Below, in pieces: positions 7,197 to 14,520 of a DNA stretch of 23,570 nucleotides (positions are counted from its first letter, which is position 1; each line of letters begins with the position of its first letter). Source of the stretch: a virus; the IMG/VR virus record IMGVR_UViG_3300044837_000155, positions 1-23,570 of that record. One strand, given 5' to 3'. The notes under the pieces are model-generated. The model was not told the origin of the DNA. It saw only the letters and a program-made list of their open reading frames with translations, and did not search any database. Made by a program: the position numbers and the translations under genes.

Positions 7197-7556
7197 ATGT
7201 ACCATCGCGGGAAAGTTGAACAAGCCATGATCGAGCCGGAATTCGTGGTTGTGCTGCTCAGGATTGGCGATCGCACTTGGGAGTTCGATATGCCCAAGGA
7301 CATGCCCAAATTCTATTTCGATTATTTGGAGGAATTTCCGCGTTTGATCGGGATTGGCTGGGATGGCATTTCAATTATAGTCAGGCCCAATTCGTCCGCC
7401 GCCGATCATGGGAAAATTGACTTCACCAAAGTTGTCCTACCCGAACCAGATCCGGCATACCTGGAATGCCCATATGGGGAGGGATTCGTCTCAAAGGACT
7501 CGAAAGAAATCACGATAATCACGACTAAGGGGATGCTGAAACTCGGTAGCGCCTAA
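7197..7556 (+). CDS. Small plus-strand hypothetical protein B
   Basis: A 119-aa acidic protein with alternating strands (EPEFVVVLLRIGDRTWEFDMP, then an aromatic-rich FYFDYLEEFPRLIG segment). An alternative ATG at 7227 would begin at MIEPEF. It has no signal peptide or membrane helix. It ends 12 bp before the convergent minus-strand stop at 7569. Together with gene A it makes a 600-bp plus-strand island inside the neck gene cluster, the layout of a phage moron (an extra gene pair benefiting phage or lysogen). Family not recognised. Confidence 0.65.
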   Translation: MYHRGKVEQAMIEPEFVVVLLRIGDRTWEFDMPKDMPKFYFDYLEEFPRLIGIGWDGISIIVRPNSSAADHGKIDFTKVVLPEPDPAYLECPYGEGFVSKDSKEITIITTKGMLKLGSA

Positions 7557-7568
7557 GCCGTCCGTCGC

Positions 7569-7823
7569 TCACAGCGGATGAGCCACTGCGTTGCCCGTTC
7601 GTCTCAACAACCGCTCCACCTTCAGCACGCCCCGCGCAAACGTCCGCTTAATGTGCCCACCCTCCACGATGGACCTGCCATCACGCTTAACGATCATCCC
7701 CACAAATCCCGTCGCCTCGTTCAACGCAAAGCACTGGTTGGTGATGTCCTCGCCATCGAGGAAAACCTTGCTGATCTTCGGAGAATTGAAGCCGTTCTGG
7801 TTTTGACTCGCAAATTCAATCAC
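7569..7823 (-). CDS. Small neck-region hypothetical protein (84 aa)
   Basis: It starts at GTG (7823), which overlaps the head-closure stop as GTGA. The frame is open further upstream but only as a shadow of the head-closure gene. The protein contains KVFLDGEDITNQCFALNEAT and a basic C-terminal half (HIKRTFARGVLKVERLLRR), and looks like a small beta-barrel. It is the last minus-strand gene before the plus-strand island. Probably a minor structural or neck-associated protein by context; family not recognised. Confidence 0.65.
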   Translation of the reverse strand: MIEFASQNQNGFNSPKISKVFLDGEDITNQCFALNEATGFVGMIVKRDGRSIVEGGHIKRTFARGVLKVERLLRRTGNAVAHPL

Positions 7824-8170
7824 GATGTCCGCCGATCGCAGTGCATGACGTACAGCGGACGCCCCAGCAGCCGCGTGTTGCTGTAAGGCTCCAACCCCTT
7901 GACGATGTAGTACACACCAGCCACATTGATCCGGTCCGCCGGTTTCGCGCCAAGGTCGGTGTCCGTACAAATCGCGTGCGACACCGCGATCTGCCGCTGT
8001 GCATAATCCGTCGCCACCGCAGTATCGAGCGGCCAGATCGAGCATTTGAACGACGCCAGCACCGTCGTCCAGTTCGCGACCGGACCGCCGTTGGCGTCGG
8101 TGGTGGGAACGTTCCGCTCGTGCGTTGCGGTCGTATCCATCATCGCGCGAAAGATGCCGCGGAGTGCCAT
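7820..8170 (-). CDS. Head closure / head-tail joining protein
   Basis: A 116-aa protein placed between the gp6-like connector and the gp10-like protein, the position of the head-closure (stopper) protein that seals the packaged head and contacts the tail. The end of the chain, AGVYYIVKGLEPYSN followed by a hydrophobic strand and an H-C-D ending, fits the small beta-barrel of the phage head-tail joining family. A GGGGAGG lies 8 nt before the ATG at 8170. The gene starts just after the connector stop at 8174 and ends overlapping the next gene's GTG. Confidence 0.7.
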   Translation of the reverse strand: MALRGIFRAMMDTTATHERNVPTTDANGGPVANWTTVLASFKCSIWPLDTAVATDYAQRQIAVSHAICTDTDLGAKPADRINVAGVYYIVKGLEPYSNTRLLGRPLYVMHCDRRTS

Positions 8171-8173
8171 GTG

Positions 8174-9406
8174 TCACGCCTCCCCGATAAGGCTCGACTG
8201 GTCGATGTACCCCTTCAACTGCTCGCGGATGTCGTCGATCTCCGACTGGTCCAGCTTTAAAAGGCCGGGACCCAAACGTACCTCCGTGATCCCACGCCCG
8301 AACTGCCCCTCGAAATACTTGTCCGCCACGATCTCATTGCAGAGCAGGTTAACGTCGGCGGGGATCGTCTCAAACCCGCCGCGCCACTCCGCGAGGATGT
8401 ATTGGAACGCGCGCGGCATCCGTGGGTGAACGTGATAGTGGGACCAATAGGGCGAGGCTCCGCCGCTGTAGGCGTTGAATTGGATCGTCCCATTGTCGTA
8501 GTTCACGCTGAACGTGTAATCGTTGAGATCCGGATAAGTCAGCGTCACCGTGCGCCCCTTGGCGTCCTCGCTCCCCGAGGGGTGCAGGTCCAGGCTTGGT
8601 TGGTTGATGAGCGTCGTCGCCGACCACCCGCTGATGAGGTTCGCCGCCGTCACCAACGCCGAAACACTGCCGTAGGTGGTAAACGGCAGGTCCGTCGAGG
8701 TCTTCACGCCGCTGGTGTTGTAGGAGATCAGCCGCAATCCCCCCGCGTCGGCGGTTTCGGGATCGCGGTAAACGCCGGCGTTGGCGCGGATGCCACTGCC
8801 GGTATAGGTCAGACTCATCGCGTTGGCCGAACCGAATGCGATCCGCGGCGAACCTTGCACCGGATATTGCGGCAGGCGCAATTCGCGCTGCCGGTTGCCA
8901 TTGAGCCACTTGCGGTAGTCGCGGGCCTTGAAGTTGCGGCCGGTCACGCGCTCGATCAGGGCGGAGACTTGGTTAATCAATTCGCTGAGGATGGTGTCGC
9001 TCGATGAGTCGTCAATTTCGAGACGCCGCTTAACGCTCGCCAGAGTCGTCAAGGCATAGGGAGAAATCGAAACGCTCGACGTGGTCGTGAGCGCGTCGCC
9101 ATCCCAATGCTGGACGGGGGATTTGAGCAGAAGATCGTCCGTTGCCGGGGATGCGCCCGCACGCTCGTAGAAGAACAGTTCGTAGTCGCCGGCGGCAATG
9201 GCGGTGGGGAAGTCGCCCGTATAAAGGTCGCCACCCTGATCGGTGAGCGAGACTGAGTATTGCCCCAGCAAGAGATTCACATCCGAACGCACCTCCCATG
9301 CGGAGTTGGTCACGCTCCAGACGTAGCCGTCTGCTGATGGCCTACGAATGACAACGTAAAGGTTGGCACCTGCGCCGGGGTAGGATGTAGAAATCTCGCG
9401 GGCCAT
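8174..9406 (-). CDS. gp6-like head-tail connector with extra N-terminal domain
   Basis: A 410-aa protein. Residues 117-165 (PYALTTLASVKRRLEIDDSS, then helices leading to ERVTGRNF) match the start of HK97 gp6-type connectors, and about 338-405 (PRAFQYILAEWRGG, ADKYFEG, then a helical end) match their end. The ring of this protein sits under the portal and carries the head-closure protein. Family members are usually about 100-200 aa; here a separate beta-rich domain (1-105) precedes it and a strand-rich insertion (about 185-335) splits it. The ATG overlaps the previous stop as TGATG. Position between capsid and head-closure genes agrees. Confidence 0.75.
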   Translation of the reverse strand: MAREISTSYPGAGANLYVVIRRPSADGYVWSVTNSAWEVRSDVNLLLGQYSVSLTDQGGDLYTGDFPTAIAAGDYELFFYERAGASPATDDLLLKSPVQHWDGDALTTTSSVSISPYALTTLASVKRRLEIDDSSSDTILSELINQVSALIERVTGRNFKARDYRKWLNGNRQRELRLPQYPVQGSPRIAFGSANAMSLTYTGSGIRANAGVYRDPETADAGGLRLISYNTSGVKTSTDLPFTTYGSVSALVTAANLISGWSATTLINQPSLDLHPSGSEDAKGRTVTLTYPDLNDYTFSVNYDNGTIQFNAYSGGASPYWSHYHVHPRMPRAFQYILAEWRGGFETIPADVNLLCNEIVADKYFEGQFGRGITEVRLGPGLLKLDQSEIDDIREQLKGYIDQSSLIGEA

Positions 9407-9639
9407 CAGGCGACGCCTTTCCGCTTAACGCGCTCCATCCGCACCATCTTGTCGGCGGGCGACTCAGTCAAAGCCTTCGCCGGATCGCTCACCGGCGCAT
9501 AAGGCTCGGCCACCCGAACTATGCGCTTGTAGTCCAGCATCGTCTGGATCATGCCGGCGCCGTAGGTGTCAGGCACGGGGTCGCCGATGTTGTGCGGGGG
9601 ATAGGGACGAAGAAATTTGTATTGGGGTCGCTGGGTCAT
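9406..9639 (-). CDS. Small hypothetical protein (77 aa)
   Basis: A Pro/Tyr-rich N-terminus (RPQYKFLRPYPPHNIGDPVP) and a strongly basic C-terminal tail (MVRMERVKRKGVA). It overlaps the previous gene by ATGA and the connector gene by TGATG, so it is translated within the neck operon. No domain recognised. Confidence 0.7.
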   Translation of the reverse strand: MTQRPQYKFLRPYPPHNIGDPVPDTYGAGMIQTMLDYKRIVRVAEPYAPVSDPAKALTESPADKMVRMERVKRKGVA

Positions 9640-9881
9640 TGTGCTGTTTCCTTGATAGAGGCCACTCCGAATCGAAAATCATGAATCGCTCCCTCGCGCG
9701 TGTGCCGCGATTGGGTTGTCGTCGAGTAAAGTTCCACGCCATACTGCTCGGCAATGCGGGTCCATTCGCTATAGGCAACCCGCGTCGGGCCGGTCACGAA
9801 TGAGTCGATTGTGGATGGCTTCGCCTTCATCCACGCGATAAACCGGTCCATCAGAACCGTGTCGTAAACAAACGTTGGCAT
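9636..9881 (-). CDS. Small hypothetical protein (81 aa)
   Basis: The ATG at 9881 follows AAAGGAAACGCAG, the same Shine-Dalgarno cassette found before two other genes of this window. The protein is mixed, with a helical N-terminal half (VLMDRFIAWMKAKPST) and a strand-rich C-terminal half. It is the first gene after the glycan cassette and overlaps the next gene by ATGA. Family not recognised. Confidence 0.7.
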   Translation of the reverse strand: MPTFVYDTVLMDRFIAWMKAKPSTIDSFVTGPTRVAYSEWTRIAEQYGVELYSTTTQSRHTREGAIHDFRFGVASIKETAQ

Positions 9882-9912
9882 CTGCGTTTCCTTTCAGTCT
9901 GTTTCCTTGCGT

Positions 9913-9932
9913 GGCCAGCATCCCGGCTGGCC
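9913..9932 (-). other. Perfect inverted repeat between glycan cassette and neck genes
   Basis: GGCCAGC (9913-9919) pairs with GCTGGCC (9926-9932) around a 6-nt loop. It lies 31 nt upstream of the ATG at 9881 in the minus-strand transcript. No T-run follows, so it is not a convincing intrinsic terminator; it could be a partial terminator or an mRNA-stability hairpin. The rest of 9882-10010 is GC-rich and carries a second palindrome (TGGCGCA/TGCGCCA, 9993-10006) just after the methyltransferase stop. Confidence 0.4.
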
Positions 9933-10010
9933 TAATCCCCTGCCGGGCGGTCAGGCCCGACAGAGGAGGGATGGGGGAGGAAACGCCCCGGTTGGCGCAT
10001 GCGCCATGGT

Positions 10011-10655
10011 TCAGTTGCACCACTTCCTGAATGCCCGCTTCCCCACTTCGTAGAGTCGTTGGTCTGTGGTCGCGAAGAACAGCCCCCGCTCGGTGCGCTC
10101 GCCTTCCCGCTTCACGCAATCTTCGATGCACCCATACCACCGTTCGCCGTGATAGCCGGGCAGTGACTTGATCGCCGCCTTGAGATTCCGCGACCCCTCG
10201 CACTTCTCGTAGCCCGCCGCCGTCGCGTTGGTGTCGTGCGCCATGATGCACAGCGGGCGGCGCGTCAGCAGCAGTTCAGTCTCTTTCGCCACCGGCTCCG
10301 CATCGTGATAGGCATCCACCAGCACGAAGTCGAAATGCTCGAACGACGCCAGCACGTCCCACGACGGATCTTTCGTCACCCGTACACGGTCGGGGCTTTT
10401 GCAATTCCGCACCACGTCCCAAAGACTCGCGCGGGGATAGATGTCGCAAAACGTAGCGGTCATCGGCGACCCCACATTGATCGCCTCGACAAACGCGGTG
10501 CTGGACGCGCCGTTGTACGACCCCAGTTCGAGCGCGGCCTGAAACGGCCACGCCGCCAGGATGTCGAAGATGATCCCGACGTGGCGCGGGTCCATCGCGC
10601 CCGCGGGGTCGGCGTAACAGCCTGAATAGTTGCCAACGAAGGGGTACGGGGTCAC
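10011..10655 (-). CDS. Class I SAM-dependent methyltransferase
   Basis: A 214-aa protein with a Rossmann-type SAM site: ALELGSYNGASS at residues 41-52 is motif I (E-x-G-x-x-x-G), and FVLVDAYHDAEPV at 110-122 is the post-strand-4 acidic motif of the small-molecule/sugar methyltransferase group (Methyltransf_24-like). It starts at GTG overlapping the upstream glycosyltransferase stop (GTGA), so it belongs to the same unit. Likely role: methylating a sugar or sugar-linked group made by the two glycosyltransferases. The substrate cannot be read from the sequence. It lacks the DPPY-type motif of DNA amino-methyltransferases. Confidence 0.75.
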   Translation of the reverse strand: MTPYPFVGNYSGCYADPAGAMDPRHVGIIFDILAAWPFQAALELGSYNGASSTAFVEAINVGSPMTATFCDIYPRASLWDVVRNCKSPDRVRVTKDPSWDVLASFEHFDFVLVDAYHDAEPVAKETELLLTRRPLCIMAHDTNATAAGYEKCEGSRNLKAAIKSLPGYHGERWYGCIEDCVKREGERTERGLFFATTDQRLYEVGKRAFRKWCN

Positions 10656-11356
10656 GCCTTCCTCCCTGACTCCGCATATTTGATGATCGCATCAGGCTTC
10701 GATTGGCTCGCGGTGAACTCTGCGAACGACAAAGGTACGTCACCGTAGTCGTGCCAGATTTTAATTGGCCCGAACCACGTCTTGTGCCATAGCGGGCGGA
10801 AATTCCAGTTCATCGGAAGCGTGTAAGGGTTGGTGCCCGTCTGCTCCATCGCCATCGCGAACCCAGCCTGATCGTTTAGCGGCATCCGCTGTACCCCCGA
10901 TGCCGCGTGGAACAGGATGGACGAATCGACCGTGCGATTGAGCACTTGCCATCGGTCGAAAAACGGTTGAGCGGCGTGCGTAAAAAAGACGATGCCCGCG
11001 TTGTACTCAACCATGTCCCCGGAACAGCACTTGTACCGCCGCGCCCATGGGGCTTCGCAAATGCAAACGGCCAGTCCGTGTTTCGCCGCCTTCTCAAATC
11101 CGAAATCCAGTCTGCCCATGACCACCGTGTCGGCGTCAAGGAACAGCGTCTCGTCATACGGCGTCAAGTCGCACATCGCCGCCTTGTCGAGCAGCGTCGA
11201 TTCCCTGGGGAGTCGGACGACGTGGTACGGCAGTTCGGGGTGGAAGATGCTTAGCGAGTCAATCGACCGCGCCAACATCATTTCGGTACGGGATTCGTAG
11301 CCTTCCCAGACGATGTACAACGCGCCTCGGGAGCCGGTGGTGTAGGATTGGCTCAT
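10652..11356 (-). CDS. GT-A-fold glycosyltransferase (GT8-like)
   Basis: A 234-aa cytoplasmic protein starting at the ATG that overlaps the previous stop (ATGA); an in-frame upstream extension lies inside the neighbouring gene. Residues 67-79 (YDETLFLDADTVV) hold the D-A-D metal/nucleotide-sugar motif (D74, D76) characteristic of GT8-like enzymes. VEYNAGIVFF further on and the C-terminal IWHDYGD, with its metal-binding-type His, fit the same fold. No membrane helix. It probably transfers a sugar from a nucleotide donor to phage or host glycan. It sits between another glycosyltransferase and a methyltransferase. The acceptor is unknown. Confidence 0.75.
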   Translation of the reverse strand: MSQSYTTGSRGALYIVWEGYESRTEMMLARSIDSLSIFHPELPYHVVRLPRESTLLDKAAMCDLTPYDETLFLDADTVVMGRLDFGFEKAAKHGLAVCICEAPWARRYKCCSGDMVEYNAGIVFFTHAAQPFFDRWQVLNRTVDSSILFHAASGVQRMPLNDQAGFAMAMEQTGTNPYTLPMNWNFRPLWHKTWFGPIKIWHDYGDVPLSFAEFTASQSKPDAIIKYAESGRKA

Positions 11357-12132
11357 GCCCGCACCTCCCCCTTCGTGCGCTGACGCCATTTTACATAATG
11401 AGTGTGGACCGGCTTGAGGTTCTCGTCGAATTCACTGACAAGAGGTTGCAGGTGTCCAATCGAAACCTTCGGATCTACGTACAGCGTCTTGTTAAAGGCA
11501 CCCCATTTCCGCCAGAAAAATATGTCCGAGTCCACTCGCCCCATCGTCTTGTAGCTGCCATTGTCATCCGGCAGGCCAAGGAACCACGGTTTGGGAACCT
11601 CTTTGAGCGCGTCCAGGCGAATCAGCGTCATGCCGAAGTGCGCCGTATCGGCGCGGATCGGCTCGTCGGTCACCTCCACCTCGCTCTGCCCGTTGAACGT
11701 CATCAACGGCAACTCTTCCGTGCTCCGCTTGCACTGGAGAGCGGCCAAGGCGTCGATGTCACCGCGCCGACCAAACCGTGCGATCAGGTCGGACAGGTTT
11801 TCCGGCGTCATGATGGAGTCATAATCCAGCGTGAGCCCCCAATCGACGCCATCGGCAATGAGGTCTTCCAGCAGATTGGAGATCATGTTCCCCCAAAACG
11901 CGCCGAACCCGAGGCGGATGGGGATTCCAAAGGGGCGGAGCGTTTCCGAAACACACCCCCAGTGTGGATTCCACCCGCACATCGGAACGCTCATAATGGC
12001 GCAAATCTTGATGTCGGCGGTGGCTGGTTCAGGTGCGGCAATGAGTTCGCCCGGAACTCCCGACTTCGTAAGTCTGTCGAAACTTTCTTCCAAGGCGCGA
12101 AGCCGCGCCTCCTGTGTGTCCTGTGTGCTCAT
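11353..12132 (-). CDS. GT-A-type glycosyltransferase (GT2-like)
   Basis: A 259-aa protein. Residues 1-20 look like a short coiled coil. Residues 41-100 form the nucleotide-binding half, and LTLDYDSIMTPENL (100-113) carries the DxD motif (D103, D105). A second acidic pair in GRVDSDIFFW (199-208) and H227 in VSIGHL are in the right order for GT-A active-site residues. The ATG follows TCACACACAGGAACCCA, a clear Shine-Dalgarno. The first codons contain two more copies of CACACAGGA. Likely the first sugar transferase of the cassette; donor and acceptor are unknown. Confidence 0.7.
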   Translation of the reverse strand: MSTQDTQEARLRALEESFDRLTKSGVPGELIAAPEPATADIKICAIMSVPMCGWNPHWGCVSETLRPFGIPIRLGFGAFWGNMISNLLEDLIADGVDWGLTLDYDSIMTPENLSDLIARFGRRGDIDALAALQCKRSTEELPLMTFNGQSEVEVTDEPIRADTAHFGMTLIRLDALKEVPKPWFLGLPDDNGSYKTMGRVDSDIFFWRKWGAFNKTLYVDPKVSIGHLQPLVSEFDENLKPVHTHYVKWRQRTKGEVRA

Positions 12133-12355
12133 TGGGTTCCTGTGTGTGAGAGAGAAAATCAGACCGTTTTGTTAAGCAGCGCGATGAGATATGGCGCGCA
12201 GGCTTGTCCGTAAGTTTCGGGCGTTTCCCTCAGCAGCCGGACCGCTTCGTTTTGGAACCGCTCCGGTTCCTCGCGATAGCGGCGATCCCACTCCGTGAAG
12301 GCTTCTGCCAGTTGCTTTTCGGTTGCGACGATTTCCATGGACATGCTCCTGTGTG
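12110..12355 (-). repeat. Four copies of CACACAGGA around two gene starts
   Basis: Exact copies lie at 12355-12347, 12146-12138, 12127-12119 and 12118-12110 (minus strand). Two serve as Shine-Dalgarno regions of the 59-aa gene and the first glycosyltransferase. The other two are tandem inside the first codons of that glycosyltransferase, where they encode TQDTQE-type sequence. The two ribosome-binding copies share the longer TCACACACAGGA. Confidence 0.7.
12159..12338 (-). CDS. Small hypothetical protein (59 aa)
   Basis: Acidic and helical (TEWDRRYREEPERF, then ETPETYGQACAPYLIALL). The ATG at 12338 is chosen because AGGAG lies 7 nt upstream; the ATG at 12344 would be only 1 nt from it. The 96 bp upstream hold a GC hairpin (12362-12377, CCGCCC/GGGCGG) and no other gene. 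Transcribed after the capsid-associated gene. Family not recognised, though the WDRRYREEPERF pattern is of a kind seen in small phage proteins near capsid genes. Confidence 0.65.
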   Translation of the reverse strand: MEIVATEKQLAEAFTEWDRRYREEPERFQNEAVRLLRETPETYGQACAPYLIALLNKTV

Positions 12356-12434
12356 TGAAATCCGCCCGATGGGGCGGGCGCGCCCAGCCGCGAAGCCGGA
12401 ACGCACCCACCCGCACACAGGCAGGGTTAAAGAC

Positions 12435-12881
12435 TCAACATAAGATCACGGCGTCATTGCTGCCGCCGGTCATCGCCGACGTGGACGCCGGCGCCTGCTC
12501 TTTTCGGCTCAGGGTCGAGAACGCGGCACACGACACCGGCTCGTTCGTGACCCCCGCGGTGCCCGGCGCGACCTGTAAGATCAGGTAGCGCTTGCGCGTG
12601 CGGGTGTCACACTCATAGCGGATCTCGCGGCCAAACTTGATGGCCGTCTGATCCGCGACGAACGTGGTCGCGTTAGAGGCGTTGGAGTCCACCGACTCCT
12701 TGAGGGAAACGGTAACGCCGTTCGCCGACGCGGTGCCGGTGGTCACGATGTTGGACAGGGCGACGCGGATGGTCGCCCAGTCCGCGCCGAGCGTGTCGAT
12801 CGCGGCCGACGCGGTCGCGCCGTTCGTGACCCCCGCCGGGCTGATTTCGAGTTTGTCGGTCATGGCAAGTGCTTGAATCAT
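12435..12881 (-). CDS. Putative capsid-associated (decoration) protein
   Basis: A 148-aa Ala/Thr/Ser-rich beta protein directly after the major capsid gene, the usual place for decoration or head-fibre proteins. The pattern TLGADWATIRVALSN near residue 30, then LKESVDSN and a basic KRYLILQV strand, resembles small beta-sandwich proteins found beside capsid genes in many phages. The start is the ATG at 12881 behind TAAGG (8 nt); a TTG further upstream is less likely. Function is inferred from place and fold character. Confidence 0.55.
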   Translation of the reverse strand: MIQALAMTDKLEISPAGVTNGATASAAIDTLGADWATIRVALSNIVTTGTASANGVTVSLKESVDSNASNATTFVADQTAIKFGREIRYECDTRTRKRYLILQVAPGTAGVTNEPVSCAAFSTLSRKEQAPASTSAMTGGSNDAVILC

Positions 12882-12913
12882 GGGAAAAGCCTTATTTCTA
12901 GGAGGTTTCAAGG

Positions 12914-12943
12914 TCCTTCGCGCCCGCGATCGGGCGCGAAGGA
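12914..12943 (-). terminator. Strong perfect hairpin after the capsid gene (possible partial terminator)
   Basis: A 13-bp perfect stem (12943-12931 with 12926-12914) closed by a 4-nt loop, 31 nt after the capsid stop and 33 nt before the next ATG. No T-run follows on the minus strand (CCTTGAAACC comes next), so a classic intrinsic terminator is not shown. It may act as an RNA 3'-end stabiliser or a partial stop that keeps capsid mRNA in excess. It is nearly symmetrical, so protein binding is also possible. Confidence 0.5.
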
Positions 12944-12973
12944 GTTAAAAACACGGGGTGTTGTGAGGATGGG

Positions 12974-14470
12974 TTAGGATGCGGCGCTGATGAGTCCGAC
13001 CACGGGGCCGGCGACGGTCGCCGTTCCCACGTCGTGGATGTTCATGTCGATCCGCTCGACGCATCGCAGCGCGACTTGGTTGCGCTCGAACACCGACTGC
13101 CCGCCAACGCTGGCGTGTTCAGAGAACGTCACCATCGTCTGCTGGCGGTCGCCGAAGCTCGCGGCCATCGAGTGGTCGCCAAACGTCGCGGCGATCTGCG
13201 AATTCACATCCGCCGAGGGCATCGTCTGGCTGAACTCGACCGGGTAGCCGAGGAACAGTGGGCGGGGACGCCGGCTACCGGCGCGGACCTCGCTTGCGGT
13301 CACGCCGCCCGCCGCCAGTTCCAACCGCTGCATGGTCCCGTAGTAGAACGAACGGTGCGCGACCCAGCAGGTGCGGTCGTTGTCGGCGTACTGCGGGATG
13401 CGGCCCACGGCCTTGTTGAAGTCGGCGAGCACGAACTCGCTGAACAGGTTGCCCGCCGCCAGCACGACGCCGCCGCCATCATCCACACCGTTGATGCGGA
13501 TCAGCTTCGCGGAGAAGCCTTCGATGCCGCCGTAGGTGGCGCTGGCATCGCCGATGAACGCGCACTGATCTTCGAGAAGAGAGGTCGCGTAGCCGCACTC
13601 GTAGGCGAGCTTGTCGCCAAAGTTGATGATCGCGTCCGCATCGACCTGCTTGGTCATCCGGGTCAGGACCATGATGTCCTTGGCGGTCAGGCGAACGTTG
13701 TCCCAACTGGTCGTACTTTCCGATCCAGCCGCGCCTTCGCCGACGAAACTGGCGGTCAATCCGCCGGTCTGCCGCGGGTCGGTGCGGGTGTCGCTGCTCA
13801 TCGGCACCATCATCAGCACCCGGCGGGCGACGCCGTATTGCTCGCGGAGCACGATCAGGTCGCGTCCGAACTCTTCGGGCACCAGGTAGCCGCCGGTGGT
13901 GTTGACGTTCTCCTGGTGGAGCTTCTGGAGCAGTTCATCGCCGAACGCCTTCTCGACCATGCCGATGCCGTGCTCGGCGCACCACGCTTGGGCGGTGGCG
14001 CTGCCACGGACGGCCAGACCCCACATGCCGAAGCGGTAGGCGCGCTCGTCGGCATCGAAATCGCCGACCTTCTCGGCGGCGAAGTGCTTGGGAGCGCCGA
14101 ACCGCTTGCACTCGGCGGGGATCTTGAAGGACTTGGTCGGATCGCCGCCAGCGCCGGCGTCGAGGGTGGCGTCGGGCTGCTTGATGCGTTTAACGTTCGT
14201 GGGGCTGGCCTTGGCAATCGCGGCCACTTTCGCAGCCACCTTGGTTTCAATTTCCGCTTCGATTTCCGCTTCGGTCTTCACTGGCGCGGTCTTCGTTACT
14301 GAAACCGAAAACGCGATGGGAATTTCTTTGCCATCGGCTTCGCGATAAATTTCGTACTCGTCGTCGATGGCCTTTTGCAGATTTTCCGGCTCTGTGGCGT
14401 GTTTCGCCTTGAGCATGGGCAGAACCGCTTCCTTGAACACGTCAAGGGGGACCTTCTTTTTCTTTGTCAT
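12974..14470 (-). CDS. Major capsid protein, HK97 fold
   Basis: A 498-aa precursor forming the icosahedral shell. The N-terminus is a scaffold-like delta region: Lys-rich start (MTKKKK), then a charged coiled coil (about 66-85, EIEAEIETKVAAKVAAIA). It would be cut off by the prohead protease encoded just upstream. The capsid domain begins near GGYLVPEEFGRDLI (193-206) and continues through RLTAKDIMVLTRMT and IGDASATYGGIEGF, typical HK97-family phrases. The ATG at 14470 follows AAGG (7 nt). The frame is open upstream to 14599, but that part lies in the leader RNA. A promoter and structured leader precede it, consistent with the highest-expressed late gene. Confidence 0.92.
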   Translation of the reverse strand: MTKKKKVPLDVFKEAVLPMLKAKHATEPENLQKAIDDEYEIYREADGKEIPIAFSVSVTKTAPVKTEAEIEAEIETKVAAKVAAIAKASPTNVKRIKQPDATLDAGAGGDPTKSFKIPAECKRFGAPKHFAAEKVGDFDADERAYRFGMWGLAVRGSATAQAWCAEHGIGMVEKAFGDELLQKLHQENVNTTGGYLVPEEFGRDLIVLREQYGVARRVLMMVPMSSDTRTDPRQTGGLTASFVGEGAAGSESTTSWDNVRLTAKDIMVLTRMTKQVDADAIINFGDKLAYECGYATSLLEDQCAFIGDASATYGGIEGFSAKLIRINGVDDGGGVVLAAGNLFSEFVLADFNKAVGRIPQYADNDRTCWVAHRSFYYGTMQRLELAAGGVTASEVRAGSRRPRPLFLGYPVEFSQTMPSADVNSQIAATFGDHSMAASFGDRQQTMVTFSEHASVGGQSVFERNQVALRCVERIDMNIHDVGTATVAGPVVGLISAAS

Positions 14471-14520
14471 GGGATGCCTTGAGAGGAGATTGGATAAGAC
14501 TTTGCGTCCTACCCACTCAA

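Noticed and set aside
7824-8177. Longer version of the 84-aa gene starting near 8177
   Set aside because: The upstream part is an alternative frame of the head-closure gene with low-quality, Arg-rich sequence; GTG 7823 gives a GTGA overlap.
8370-8909. Minus-strand open frame of 179 codons inside the connector gene
   Set aside because: Same-strand shadow in another frame; Arg/Gln/Pro-rich with no start signal.
13034-14302. Plus-strand open frame of 422 codons opposite the capsid gene
   Set aside because: Antisense to the clear HK97-fold capsid protein, with skewed Ala/Arg/His composition; same GC-driven effect.
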